In this document: positions 43,134-54,125 of the stretch, in pieces | Numbering within the stretch: position 1 is the stretch's first letter | Layout: every line of letters begins with the position of its first letter | From: Fodinicola feengrottensis | Lineage (GTDB): Bacteria > Actinomycetota > Actinomycetes > Mycobacteriales > HKI-0501 | Assembly (NCBI RefSeq): GCF_010993775.1 | Contig: NZ_WOTO01000004.1 | Location: forward strand, 62,001-126,000 | DNA: 64,000 bases | Reading direction: 5' to 3' | Notes under the pieces: model-generated | What the model was told of the DNA's origin: nothing | Seen by the model: the letters and a program-made list of their open reading frames with translations, nothing else | The model's database searches: none | Program-made: the position numbers and the translations under genes

Positions 43134-44969
43134 AACTCCCTGGCGACGACCGGGACCTGAGTCCGTTCACCGGCTACACCCGCCAGCACTGGGAAACCGC
43201 CGCGGACCGCCTGGTAGCAGCGGCCTGGCGTTGGACGACCCCGCGCGGGGCGCTGCTGGACCTGCCTGGTCCGCCCTCGCGGAGCGGCGTTCGCTCGGAC
43301 GGTCTGGAAGGCTATGCGCGTACGTTCCTCGCCGCCGGTTTTCGGGTCGCTGGCGCCAACGGAGACGACCCGCATGGGTGGCTCGACCGGTACGCGAGTG
43401 GATTGGTCGCCGGCACTCGTACGCCCGGACGCGACGACGCCGAGTCCTGGCCGCTGATCCTGGACCACAGCGTCCAGGGCCAGCCGATGGTCGAGTCCGC
43501 TTCGGTCGCGCTTGGCCTGCGACTGACCCGGCCGTGGCTGTGGGATCGGCTCGACGGCGATGCGCAGGACCGCGTCGAGGAATGGCTTCGCGGCGCCGTC
43601 AGACATATCCCGGCGCCCAACAACTGGTATCTCTTTCCCTTTACGGTGGCCGGTTTCCTGGAATCCGTCGGCCGGGGCGACGCTGAGACGGCCCGCGTCC
43701 GCGACCGTGCCCTGGAGCTGCTGGAGACCTGGTATCGCGGCCAGGGCTGGTATGCCGACGGCGATGGTCGCGCTTTCGACCATTACAACGGGTGGGCGCT
43801 GCATCTTTATCCGGTGCTCGACGCCTACCTGGCGGGCGCAGACGCCCCGCAGGGGCCGAGGTTGCATGAGCATCTGGAGAGTTTCTCTTTGCTCTTCGGG
43901 TCCAATGGCGCGCCAATCCACTTTGGACGGTCGTTGACCTACCGTTTCGCGGCCGGCGCGGCAGTGGCACTCGGTGCGATCACTGGCCACACCCCGCTCA
44001 CACCCGGTGCCTCGCGGCGGACTGCTGAGCGGAACTCTACGTTATTTCCTTGACAAAACTGACGACGACCTGCTCAGCCTGGGCTGGCATGGCCCGCACT
44101 CGGCAACTCTGCAGAGCTACTCAGGTCCCGGTTCCCCTTACTGGGCTTCAAAAGCGTTTGTCTGCCTCCTCGCACCGCCCGAACATCCACTGTGGACGGC
44201 CGTCGAGGAACCCGCGCCCAGCGAAGGCCCGGATCAGGTGCTGGCTTTGGCTGCCACCGGTCTGCTCATCCAGACCACCCAGACCGACGGGATCGTACGA
44301 CTGCACAACCACGGCAGCGACCACGTACGACCGCACGAAGGTGAGCTGGCGGAGGAAGACGATCCGCACTATGGCCGCCAGGCCTATTCAACCCGTACCG
44401 GCCCAACGTCGACCCACAACGTGTCCGACAATCATGTTTGTGTGGTCGTTGACGGCGTACGCAGCGTCCGCCGCCGCATCCACCCACTCGGTGCGGCCCA
44501 CGGCGATGGCTGGGGTTGGGCCGCCTCCTGGCACCTGCCGGTTTTTGGCTCTGGCGCGCCAACAGTTCCTGGTCTGCGGATCGAAAGCGTCACCGTCGCC
44601 GTGGGAGCGCACGAATTACGAGTCCACCGCGTCGTAGGCGCTCCACCCGGCGTCGGAGTCGAACAGACCGGCTGGGCGACCGGCCCGGACGAACCACTGG
44701 TGTCCACACTCCTACCGCTGCACGGCTGGACCTCAACAGATGACGTACGAGCACCGGAGGGCACGGCTTTCACTCGCTGGGCACTCGTACCGCGGCTTGT
44801 CGGCGAGGGAAGCGGACTTTACGCCGCTTTGGCCACCCTGAGCGCGAAGCCCGTCCCGCCGGCAGCCACCCTGATCAAGGCCGACAACTCCACCATTTGC
44901 GTCCAGTGGCCGGACACGTCACGGACGTCCATCGCCTTCGACCCGCTCACCGTCGTCCACCGTCCCTGA
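43130..44969 (+). CDS. DUF2264 domain protein
   Basis: About 613 residues. Family-typical blocks are FTGYTRQHWETAADRLVAAAW near the N-terminus, WPLILDHSVQGQPMVESASVAL, NNWYLFPFTVAGFLESV, AFDHYNGWALHLYPVL, and, after a break near 44015, LRYFLDKTDDDLLSLGWHG, then YSGPGSPYWASKAFVCLL. No signal peptide, so probably cytoplasmic. DUF2264 proteins are thought to have an (alpha/alpha)6 toroid like glycoside hydrolases or lyases; activity is not established. Its place in an ABC-sugar operon suggests it cleaves the imported oligosaccharide. Confidence 0.85.
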
Positions 44970-44973
44970 CCCT

Positions 44974-45035
44974 CGCGAACTCGACGTTTTCGCTGTCAAC
45001 CACGGTGTGTCGGCAGCGAACACGTCGAGTTCGCG
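44974..45035. repeat. Palindromic intergenic repeat, copy C
   Basis: Perfect 14-bp outer arms CGCGAACTCGACGT (44974-44987) and ACGTCGAGTTCGCG (45022-45035), an inner pair CGCTG/CAGCG (44991-44995, 45014-45018) and a loop close to that of copy A. It exactly fills the gap between the convergent DUF2264 and uvrA stops. Confidence 0.8.
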
Positions 45036-45039
45036 GTGG

Positions 45040-48000
45040 CTATCGCTTCGCGGGCTGGCGTTTACGAGCCGGAGCCGCCTTTTTTGCCACCGCGGCAGCG
45101 GTTTTTTTGGCCGCCGCCTTCTTGGCGGGAGCCGGCGCCGAGGCCGGCGCGGAAACGGCGCGTTTGGGTTGGCGGGCGGCGGTGACGGCTTTGCGGCCGG
45201 GGGCCGGCGCGGGCTCCAGGACGTGCTGGAGGAAGCGGCCAGTGTGGCTGGCGGCCACCTCGGCGACCTCCTCCGGAGTGCCCTCGGCGACGACCATGCC
45301 GCCGTTGCGGCCGCCTTCCGGGCCGAGGTCGATGACCCAGTCGGACGATTTGATGATGTCCAGGTTGTGCTCGATGACAATCACCGTGTTGCCCGCGTCG
45401 ACCAGCCGGTCGAGCACGCCGAGAAGCTTGCGCACGTCCTCGAAATGCAGACCGGTGGTCGGTTCGTCCAGCACGTACACGGTCCGGCCGGTCGAGCGTT
45501 TCTGCAACTCACTGGCCAGTTTGACGCGCTGCGCCTCGCCGCCGGACAGGGTCGGCGCCGGCTGGCCAAGTCGTACGTACCCGAGGCCGACATCGACCAG
45601 CGTGACCAGATAGCGGCGGATCGCTGGTACGGCTGAGAAAAATTCGGCGGCTTCCTCGATCGGCATGTTGAGCACCTCGGAGATGCTCTTGCCCTTGAAG
45701 TGAACTTCCAGGGTTTCGCGGTTGTAGCGGGCGCCCCGGCAAACCTCACACGGCACGTACACGTCCGGCAGGAAGTTCATTTCGATCTTGATCGTGCCGT
45801 CGCCGGAGCATGCCTCACAGCGACCGCCCTTGACGTTGAACGAGAAACGGCCAGGGCCGTAGCCGCGCACCTTCGCTTCGGTGGTCTCCGCGAAGAGTTT
45901 GCGGATATTGTCGAAAACGCCGGTGTAGGTGGCCGGGTTGGACCGGGGCGTACGGCCGATGGGCGACTGGTCGACGCCCACCACCTTGTCCACCAGGGAC
46001 AGACCGTTCACCCGAGTGTGCCGGCCGGGCACCAGCCGGGCACTGTTGATGGTGTTGGCCAGCACCGAATACAGGATGTCGTTGACCAGGGTGGACTTGC
46101 CCGAACCGCTGACCCCGGTCACCGAAATGAAGCAACCGAGCGGAAACTCCACGTCGATGCCGCTGAGGTTGTGCTCTCGGGCGCCCTTCACCACCAACTG
46201 CCGGTTGCGGTCCGGCACCCGGCGCAGCGGTGGCACGGCGATCTCGGTCCGGCCCGACAGATACGCGCCGGTCAGCGAATCCTTGCTCTTCAACAGATCG
46301 TCGACCGAGCCGGACACCACCACATGGCCGCCGTGCTCGCCGCGCGCCGGGGCCGATGTCGACCACCCAGTCGGCCGTACGAATGGTGTCCTCGTCATGC
46401 TCGACGACGATCAACGTGTTGCCAAGGTCCCGCAGGCGTACCAAAGTCTCGATCAGCCGCCGGTTGTCGCGCTGGTGCAGACCGATCGACGGCTCGTCCA
46501 GCACGTACAGGACGCCAACCAGGCCGGAACCGATTTGGGTCGCCAGCCGGATGCGTTGCGCCTCACCACCGGACAGTGTGCCGGCCGGGCGGTCCAGCGA
46601 CAGGTAGTCCAAACCGACATCGAGCAGGAACCGCAGTCTTTCGCCAATTTCCTTGAGAACTCGCTCGGCGATCGCCTTCTGGCGGCGGGTCAGCTTCACC
46701 GCGCCAAGGAAATCCGCGCATTCGTCAATGGACATCGCGCAGACTTCGGAAATGTTCTGGCCGCCAATGGTGACGGCGAGAACCTCGGGCTTCAGCCGAG
46801 CGCCCTTACAGACGGGACAAGGAACATCCCGCATGTAACCCTCGTAACGCTCCTTGCTCCACTCGCTCTCGGTTTCCTGGTGCCGGCGCTCGATGAACGG
46901 CACGACACCTTCGAACGACGCATAATACGAGCGCTCGCGGCCATAGCGGTTCTTGTAGCGTACGTGGACCTGCGTCTCGTGGCCGTAAAGAATCGCTTTT
47001 TGGGCGCCTGCCGACAACTCTTCCCACGGCGTGTTCAGATCGAAGTCGAGTGCGTCACCCAGTCCACCCAGCAGGCGGTTGAAATACTCCATGTTGTGAC
47101 CGGTCGCCCACGGCTGGATGGCGCCACCGGCGAGGGTCTGCTCGGGGTCGGGCACCAGCAGCTCCGCGTCGACCTCCTTGCGCGTACCAATGCCGCTGCA
47201 CTCCGGGCACGCGCCATACGGAGCGTTGAAGGAGAACGACCGCGGCTCCAGCTCCTCGACGCCGAGCGGGTGGTTGTTCGGGCAGGCCAGCTTCTCCGAA
47301 TACGTCCGCTCGCGAGTTGGGTCGTTTTCCTCCAGGTCCACGAACTCGGCGACCACGATGCCGTTGGCCAGCCGCAACGCGGTCTCCACCGAGTCGGTCA
47401 GCCGGCGCTTGGAGCTGGCCTTCACCGAGAGCCGGTCGATGACCACCTCAATCGTGTGCTTGACCTGCTTCTTCAGCGTCGGCGGCTCGGCCAGTGAATG
47501 CACCACGCCGTCGACCCCGGGCCCGCGAGAAACCCTGCGTCTGCAGGCTGGAGAACAGGTCCAAATACTCACCCTTGCGAGCTCGTACGACCGGGGCCAA
47601 CACCTGGAACCGGGTGCCGTCCTGAAGCGCCATGATCTGGTCGACGATCTGCTGCGGGGTCTGCTTGCTGATCAGCTCACCACAGGTCGGGCAGTGCGCC
47701 TCGCCGGCCCGCGCGAACAGCAGCCGCAGGTAGTCGTACACCTCGGTGATGGTGCCAACTGTCGAGCGCGGGTTGCGGTTCGTGGACTTCTGGTCGATCG
47801 ACACCGCCGGCGACAGGCCCTCGATGAAGTCCACGTCCGGCTTGTCCATCTGGCCGAGGAACTGTCGCGCGTACGACGACAGGGACTCCACGTACCGGCG
47901 CTGGCCCTCCGCGAAGATCGTGTCGAAGGCCAGGCTGGACTTGCCGGACCCGGACAGGCCGGTGAAAACGATCAGCGCGTCCCTGGGTAGGTCCACGCTG

Positions 48001-48060
48001 ACGTTCTTGAGGTTGTTCACGCGCGCCATGAACACTCAGGTGTTGAAGCTGGTCGGCCAC
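45040..48060 (-). CDS. uvrA: Excinuclease ABC subunit A
   Basis: About 1006 residues, the damage-recognition ATPase of nucleotide-excision repair. Two ABC modules: [20 protein letters not shown] and [16 protein letters not shown] (Walker A), two LSGGEAQR signatures, and zinc-finger Cys pairs ([34 protein letters not shown]). Breaks near 48016 (an AC lost after GARE), 47515 (one G extra) and 46343 (one base extra). With the first repaired, the start is GTG 48060 ([15 protein letters not shown]). The last ~30 residues are a Lys/Ala-rich tail ([18 protein letters not shown]) beyond the family core. Confidence 0.93.
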
Positions 48061-48252
48061 CGCGATGTGTCCGCTCTCTCGTCGATACGGCTGGTGTTCG
48101 TACAAGCTGATGTCGATGCAAGGACGAGAAGTCCCCCGCACCAATGTAACCGGGAGGTATGACAGTTTGATCCCGGCCTCGTACACATGTCCACACCCGG
48201 GGCCGACTGCAGCAACGACCAGCGACTATGCGTACGACGTTTTCCCAGAACG

Positions 48253-48303
48253 TCCGCAACGCCCCGCTGCTTGCGTCTGGCGCAAGCAGCGGGGCGTTGC
48301 GGA
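48253..48303 (-). terminator. Very strong hairpin after the acyl-CoA dehydrogenase pair
   Basis: Perfect 23-bp arms (48253-48275 and 48281-48303) around TCTGG, beginning 11 bases beyond the stop end of the leftward acyl-CoA dehydrogenase (48315). The stem carries GCAACGCCCCGCTGCTTGCG. No T-tract follows, but the stability alone favours a terminator insulating uvrA. Confidence 0.8.
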
Positions 48304-48314
48304 TCAAGAGGTGG

Positions 48315-49407
48315 TCAGAGCGGCAGGTCCACCAGGGTGGCGAGGCGGGCGCGGTGGTTCGCGGCCGTGCCCAGCGCGAGGGAGGTGCTCTTCGCTCGCT
48401 TCAGGTAGAGGTGTGCGGGGTGCTCCCAGGTGAAGCCGATGCCGCCGTGCAGCTGGACGGCCTCTTCGGCGACGGTGACGGCGACCTGGGACACCTGGGC
48501 CTGGGCCAGCGCGGGCGATGGCGATGTCGGCGTCCGGGTCGTCGGTCGCGACACAGGTCGCCGCATAGCGGGCCACCGCGCGGGCCTGGGTCACCGACAC
48601 CCAGGCATCGGCGAGCCGGTGTTTCAGGGCCTGGAACGAGCCGAGCGGGCGACCGAACTGGTAGCGGGTCTTCAAATACTCAATCGTGGTTTCCAGCGCG
48701 CGCTCGGCGACGCCCAACTGCTCGGATGCCAGCAGCGCGGCGCCCGTACGCAAGGCCGCGGTGAGTGCTCCTACGGCATCGTCGCCCGCCGCGATTTGCC
48801 GGCCGTGCGCTTTTTTCCAGCGTCACATCGGCAAGCGGCCGGGTGGGGTCGAGCGTGACGATCGGCGACCGCGTGACATCCGCCGCGGCAACGACGAACA
48901 GCGCCGGACCTTCGGCTGGTACGACGAAATAGTCCGCGGTCAGGGCGTCGACGACAGTCGTCACGGTCCCGCTCAAAGTGCCGCCCTCGGCTCGTACGGC
49001 CGAAGGAAAGTCGTTGCCGAAGAACGAAAACGGCACCGCGAGAGTGGCCGAGACCGCTCCCCCCCCCCAGCAAGCTCCGACAGCAGCTCGGTCTCGCCGG
49101 CCGCCAGCAGCGCGGCGGTCGCCAGCACCGCACTGCCGAAGAACGGGGTGGGCGCGACGGATCGGCCCAGCTCCTCCAGAACCACGGCGGTTTCCCGGAA
49201 AGACGCGCCTGCACCGCCCTGTGCTTCGGCGATCGGAAGCCCGGCACAGCCGGTCTGCTCGGCCAGTGCCTTCCACAGCGCCATGTCGTACGGCTGGTCG
49301 GTCTCGATCCGGCCGAGCACCACGTCCGGCCCGGATCGGTCGGTGAGCAGCGCCCGTACACTCGCGCGCAGATCGGACTCTTCCTCGGAATACAGCAGCT
49401 GGCTCAT
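48315..49407 (-). CDS. Acyl-CoA dehydrogenase, small non-catalytic-type subunit
   Basis: About 363 residues. ACAD fold: GLPIAEAQGGAGASFRETAVVLEELGRS, YLKTRYQFGRPLGSFQALKHRLAD, VQLHGGIGFTWEHPAHLYLKRAK. It lacks the C-terminal EGTSEI catalytic-Glu segment found in its neighbour, as in alpha subunits of mycobacterial FadE heteromers. Breaks: the C10 run 49059-49068, A6 at 48811-48816 (one extra) and 48513-48515 (one extra). ATG 49407 overlaps the upstream gene's stop (ATGA), so the two are translated together. Confidence 0.85.
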
Positions 49408-50600
49408 CGTGGGAGGTCCTTCCACGGCACGTCCTTGTCGACCCGCGGCTCGGACGGCAGCCCGAGGACGCGTTCGGAAATAATGTTCCGGAGAATTTCC
49501 GACGTGCCGCCCTCGATCAGTTTCCCTTGGCTCGCAGGTATCTGTAGCCAGGTGTACGACCGAAGAAGTCCACATCGGACGGTCGGCGCATGGTCCAGTC
49601 GTCGTAGCGCAGCCCGTCTTCGCCGGCCAACTCCACCTCCAAGCCGGAAATCTGCTGGTTCAGCTGGGCGAAGGCCAGTTTCGCCGCGGACCCCTCGGGG
49701 CCTGGTACGCCGGCGGCCAACTGCTCGCGTAGCCAGCGGCCAGTCAGCCGGACCGCCTCGGCGTCCACCCACAGCCGCAGCAAAGCATCGTGCGTGCCGG
49801 GCGTACGCAGCTCCGGATGCTCTCGCCAGGTGGCGGCTAGCGTGCCGATCGCACCGCCTTCGCGTGGCATCGCGCCACCGCCGATCGACACCCGCTCATT
49901 CATCAGCGTGGTTTGCGCGACTCGCCAACCGTCGCCGACCTCGCCCAGCCGGTACGAGTCCGGAAGTCTTACGTCAGAAAGGAAAACCTCGTTGAACTCG
50001 GCCTCGCCGGTGATTTGCCGGAGCGGTCGTACGTCCACCCCGGGGTCGGTCATGTCGCAGACGAAATAGGTCATGCCGCGGTGTTTTGGCACGTCCGGGT
50101 CGGTTCGAGTGACCAGGATCGCCCAGCGGGCCTGATGCGCCAGCGAGGTCCAGACCTTTTGGCCGTTGATCAGCCATTCTTCGCCATCTCTGACGGCTTT
50201 GGTGCCCAGCGCGGCAAGATCGGAGCCGGCGCCGGGTTCGCTGAACAGCTGACACCACACTTCTTCGCCGGTCCAGAGCGGCCGCAGGAATCGCTGTCGC
50301 TGTTCGTCCGTACCGAAGGCAAGGATCGTCGGCGCGGCCATGCCGAGGCCAATGCCGATCCGGCGCGGGCTGTTGTCCGGCGCACCGGCCGCCGCGAAGG
50401 CCTCGTCCACCTCGGTCTGCAGCGACCGCGCCGCGTCCAAACCGCCGAGGCCAGACGGAAAGTGCACCCAGGCGAGGCCCGCGTCGAAGCGTGCGCGGAG
50501 AAACTCCAGCCGCTTGCTCGTCGGTAGAGATGCCGGTCGGGTCATGGGCGGCCAGGAAGTCGCGTACCTGTTCCTGCAACGCTGGGGCAGTCGGACTCAT
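49404..50600 (-). CDS. Acyl-CoA dehydrogenase, catalytic-type subunit
   Basis: About 398 residues; FAD-dependent alpha,beta-dehydrogenation of an acyl-CoA. Seen: WCQLFSEPGAGSDLAALGTKA (FAD/substrate motif), WLINGQKVWTSLAHQARWAIL, and at the C-terminus LIEGGTSEILRNIISERVLGLP with the expected catalytic Glu. Breaks near 50516 (one base extra, between STDE and KRLEFLRARF) and 49520 (one base short before LIEGG). Start at ATG 50600, AAGGA upstream. Divergent from the third acyl-CoA dehydrogenase over a TetR-type operator. Confidence 0.88.
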
Positions 50601-50667
50601 CCGGGCAGGATCCTTCTCTCGAAGCAACTGTTCGGTATGACGTATCCAACCGGACACTACACTGTCA

Positions 50668-50681
50668 ACCGACCAGTCGGT
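50668..50681. promoter_or_regulatory. TetR-type operator between divergent acyl-CoA dehydrogenases
   Basis: ACCGACCAGTCGGT is palindromic except for the central two pairs, in the 119-base divergent promoter region. A related sequence (ACCGGGCGGTCGGT) lies at 52595-52608 upstream of the TetR gene, supporting a common regulator. Confidence 0.6.
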
Positions 50682-50719
50682 ATGCTCGCGGCAACGGCCC
50701 GGCCAGGTGAGGAGCACCG

Positions 50720-51935
50720 ATGGATTTCGCGTTCGACGCCCGTACCGAGGAACTGCGGGGTCAGCTGACCGAGTTCATGGATTCGCATATCTATCCCAGC
50801 GAGCCGATCTTCGAGGAGCAGCTGGAAAAGCGGGAGAATCCGTGGGAACAACCACCGATCATCGACGATCTCAAGCAGGAGGCCCGCAGCCGCGGGCTGT
50901 GGAACCTTTTCCTGCCCGGTGAGCATGGTGGCGGGCTGACCAACCTGCAGTACGCGCCGCTCGCCGAGCTCACCGGCCGCAGTCCGGAGCTCGCGCCAGC
51001 CGCGCTGAACTGCGCCGCGCCGGACACCGGCAACATGGAAGTGCTGACGATGTTCGGCACACCAGCACAGAAAGAGCAGTGGCTGCAACCGCTGCTGGAA
51101 GGTGAGATCCGGTCCGCTTTCTGCATGACCGAGCCCGATGTCGCGTCCTCGGACGCCAGCAACATCAGCACCAGAATCGAGCGCGACGGCAACGAATACG
51201 TGATCAACGGCCGCAAATGGTGGTCATCGGGCGCGATGAGCCCGCGCTGCAAGATCTTCATCGTGATGGGCAAGACCGACCCGAGCTCGCACCGGCACCG
51301 CCAGCAGAGCATGATCCTGGTCCCCCGCGACGCCCCCCGGCGTGAACATCAAGCGCGGCATGCACGTTTTCGGTTACACCGACGGATCCCACGGCGGCCA
51401 CGCCGAAATCGAGTTCACCGACGTACGAGTGCCGGTGCAGAACATCATTTCCGGTGAGGGAGACGGTTTCGCGATCGCCCAGGCCCGGCTGGGCCCCGGC
51501 CGCATTCATCACGCGATGCGGCTGATCGGGATGTCCGAGCGGGCGCTGGAGGCGATGTGCCGCCGGGTCACCTCGCGGGTCGCGTTCGGCAAGTCGATCG
51601 CCGAGCAGGGCGTCGTACAGGAATGGATCGCCGATTCGCGGATCAAGATCGAACAGTTGCGGCTGCTGGTCCTCAAAACCGCGTGGTTGATGGACACCGT
51701 CGGAAACAAGGGCGCACACACCGAAATTCAGGCGATCAAGGTGGCGGCACCCTCGGTGGCCACCTGGATCATCGACCGGGCTATTCAGGCACACGGTGGC
51801 GGTGGCGTCTCGCAGGACTTCCCAGTCGCCGCCTTGTACGCGCACGCTCGTACGCTCCACCTGGCCGATGGGCCGGACGAGGTGCACAAGCGGTCGCTGG
51901 CACATCGCGAGCTGCGCAAGTACGAGACTCGCTAG
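50720..51935 (+). CDS. Acyl-CoA dehydrogenase
   Basis: About 404 residues. Seen: [83 protein letters not shown] and, in the second half, [20 protein letters not shown] and [21 protein letters not shown]. It resembles the ACAD10/11-like subgroup. The frame breaks in the C6 run 51333-51338 (one extra) before GVNIKRGM. Its stop shares the palindrome CTAG with the stop of the convergent TetR gene. Probably controlled by the operator at 50668. Confidence 0.9.
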
Positions 51936-52571
51936 GTTTTCGCGAGGGGTGATTGGGTGCGGAGGCTGGAGATCAGCATGTCGCCGTAGTGTTCGGCGAC
52001 CTTGCGACCGGAGAGCCGCCCCTTTTTCGGCGATACCAGATGCCCAGATGGTGAACAGCGCCGAAGTAGTAATCGACGACCAGGTCGGCCGGCACATCGG
52101 TACGGAATTCGCCGGCCGCCTGACCGTCGGAGATAACCCTCGCGGAAACGTTCGTGGTAGCGGCGGCGTTCGGCGCGTACGAGCGCCTGTTTTTTCGGTG
52201 CCCAGCATGTGCATGGACCGGAAGAAGATGACGGTGTCGTCGAGGTTCGCGATGCTGGTCATGACCACGTCGGCGGCGGCCGCGTGGACACGTTCGGCGT
52301 ACGAGCCGTCGCCGGAGAGAAGTTTTTCCAGCCGTTCCATCTGTACGGACAGGACCCGGTGGTAGATCTCGTAAAGCAGGTCGTCTTTCGAGCCGAAGTA
52401 GTGATACATCGCGCCCTTGGTCACGCCGGCGGCTTCCACCACCTCCTGGACCGAGGTACTTTCGAAACCCTGCTGGGCGAAAAGCCGGGTAGCGGCCTCC
52501 AACAACCGGCCGGGCACGCCCGTACGGGCGAGCTTCTCCGGCGCGCCCAGCGCCGATGACTCGCCCGGCAT
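51932..52571 (-). CDS. TetR-family regulator
   Basis: About 210 residues. The N-terminal helix-turn-helix is [20 protein letters not shown], then [33 protein letters not shown]; the C-terminal half is a ligand-binding domain ([22 protein letters not shown]). Three breaks: A6 at 52190-52195, GGG at 52137-52139, and the A/G runs at 52019-52027 (net two bases extra). Repaired, the protein ends [10 protein letters not shown]. Start at ATG 52571. It likely senses an acyl-CoA and represses the flanking acyl-CoA dehydrogenases and itself. Confidence 0.85.
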
Positions 52572-52594
52572 CGCTGCTTCCACCCCGTCATCAT

Positions 52595-52608
52595 ACCGGG
52601 CGGTCGGT
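52595..52608. promoter_or_regulatory. Candidate autoregulatory TetR operator
   Basis: ACCGGGCGGTCGGT, 24 bases upstream of the TetR start and 37 upstream of the divergent HAD gene, matches the site at 50668-50681 at 11 of 14 positions. Confidence 0.45.
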
Positions 52609-52644
52609 CGGGCAGCGGCGGGAACGACAGGTATCGTGCGAGCC

Positions 52645-53296
52645 ATGGATGGTGCTCCCCTGCGGGCCGCGGTGTTCGACTTCGGCGGCGTGCTCACCGG
52701 CTCGGTGGGCCGGGCGGTGATGACCTGGCTGACCCGCGAGCGCATCGCCGTCGACGGCTACCGGACGGTCATGTCGGAATGGGTCTTCAACCGGTCCACC
52801 GGCACGTCACCGGCCTATCGGCTGGAGACCGGCGAGATGCCCGGACCGGAGTTCGAACGGTTGCTGGCGGCCAAACTCCAACTGACCGATGGCGGACCGG
52901 TCGTCGCGGCGGGCTTGTTGGCCAGGATGTTCGCCGACATGACCGTCGACCCGGCGATGGTCGAGCTGGTACGAGCCCTGCGCGCGGCGGGCCTGCGGAC
53001 GGCTATGTTGTCCAACCAGCTGGGCCAACGACTACCCGCTCGACCTCGTCGCGGACATCTTCGACGTGTCGGTGATCTCCGCCGAAGTCGGGCTGGCCAA
53101 GCCCGATCCGGCGATCTACCAGCTGCTGTTGGAAAGGCTCGCGCTGCCGGCCGAGACGGTCGCCTTCATCGACGACATCGAGCACAACGTGGAGGCCGCT
53201 CAAGAGGTCGGCATCGTCTCGGTCGTACACACCGACGCGGCCACCACCCGCCAGTGGTTCGCGGCCCGGGTCCCGCAGCTGGAAGCCCAACCCTGA
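52645..53296 (+). CDS. HAD-IA family hydrolase
   Basis: About 217 residues. Motifs: AAVFDFGGVLTGS (nucleophile Asp), TAMLSNSWANDYPLDL (motif II, after repair), GLAKPDPAIYQLLLERL (Lys) and AFIDDIEHNVEAAQEVGI (acidic motif). The sequence style resembles the N-terminal phosphatase domain of soluble epoxide hydrolases. Break at 53016-53017, one C too many. ATG 52645. Substrate unknown. It lies 20 bases before the MBL hydrolase, probably in one transcript. Confidence 0.82.
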
Positions 53297-53316
53297 CAGT
53301 GGCACGATGACGAACC

Positions 53317-53985
53317 GTGACGGACACATACAGCGGTGAAGTAAGCGTCGGCAGCCCGGCCCAGACCCGGCAGCTGACCCACCTGGAGATCAGCAAGGTC
53401 TCGGTCGGCCCGATGGACAACAACGCGTATCTGCTGAAATGCCGGCAGACCGGCGACACCCTGCTGGTGGACGCGGCCAACGACGCCGACACACTGATCG
53501 CGCTGCTGGCGAAGCGTACGAACGGGGAGCTCGGCACGGTCTTCACCACGCATCAGCACGGGGACCACTGGCAGGCGATCGGCGCCGTGGTGGCCGCCAC
53601 CGGCGCCACCACCGCGGCCGGTCGGCCGGACGCCGAAGGGCTGCCGGTGGCGGTGGATGTGCCGCTGGACGACGGCGACGAGCTGGTCGTCGGCGACTGC
53701 ACGCTGACCGCCATCCACCTGGTCGGCCACACTCCGGGATCCATCGCGTTGGCGTACGAAGATCCCCAAGGGCACACGCATGTCTTCACCGGTGACTCGC
53801 TTTTCCCTGGCGGGGTGGGAAGAACGGGCAGTCCCGAGGCTTTTCAGTCGCTTTTGCATGACGTACGCACCAAGATCTTCGACCGCTTCGACGACGACAC
53901 CTGGGTCTACCCGGGCCATGGCAAGGACACCACCCTCGGCGTGGAGCGCCCGCACCTGGACGAGTGGGCGGCTCGCGGCTGGTAG
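53317..53985 (+). CDS. MBL-fold metallo-hydrolase (glyoxalase II-like)
   Basis: 222 residues, metallo-beta-lactamase fold. Metal ligands: TTHQHGDHWQAIG (HxHxDH), LVGHTPGSIALAYE, FTGDSLFPGGVGRTG (bridging Asp) and WVYPGHGKDTTLG. The GDSLFPGGVGRT block is typical of glyoxalase II-like thioester hydrolases. NNAYLLKCRQTGDTLLVDAANDA is the usual first sheet. GTG start at 53317. The frame is intact. Confidence 0.88.
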   Translation: MTDTYSGEVSVGSPAQTRQLTHLEISKVSVGPMDNNAYLLKCRQTGDTLLVDAANDADTLIALLAKRTNGELGTVFTTHQHGDHWQAIGAVVAATGATTAAGRPDAEGLPVAVDVPLDDGDELVVGDCTLTAIHLVGHTPGSIALAYEDPQGHTHVFTGDSLFPGGVGRTGSPEAFQSLLHDVRTKIFDRFDDDTWVYPGHGKDTTLGVERPHLDEWAARGW

Positions 53986-54044
53986 GACACCGGAAACCTC
54001 AGGGCGACACGGACTGAACCCCCTTTTGTTGCCCTGAAATACCT

Positions 54045-54068
54045 TGACCAAAGGTCCGTATTTGGTCA
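54045..54068. promoter_or_regulatory. Inverted repeat upstream of phospholipase C
   Basis: TGACCAAA (54045-54052) and TTTGGTCA (54061-54068) are perfect 8-bp arms with an 8-base spacer, 58 bases before the ATG. It could be an operator. The sequence around it is not a clear Pho box. Confidence 0.4.
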
Positions 54069-54125
54069 GGCTGAACGGGTAGCTCCGCATAGCGCCCATT
54101 AAAGCCTGACGAAAGCGGACAAATC

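Noticed and set aside
48082..48105. Possible DNA-damage promoter upstream of uvrA (TTGTACGAA-N9-TATCGA)
   Set aside because: Resembles the mycobacterial RecA-independent (PafBC) motif only loosely, with wrong core bases and spacing; no LexA box is visible either.
54001..54100. Pho box upstream of phospholipase C
   Set aside because: GTTCA-like pieces occur but not as the direct 11-bp repeats expected for PhoP; only the inverted repeat is recorded.
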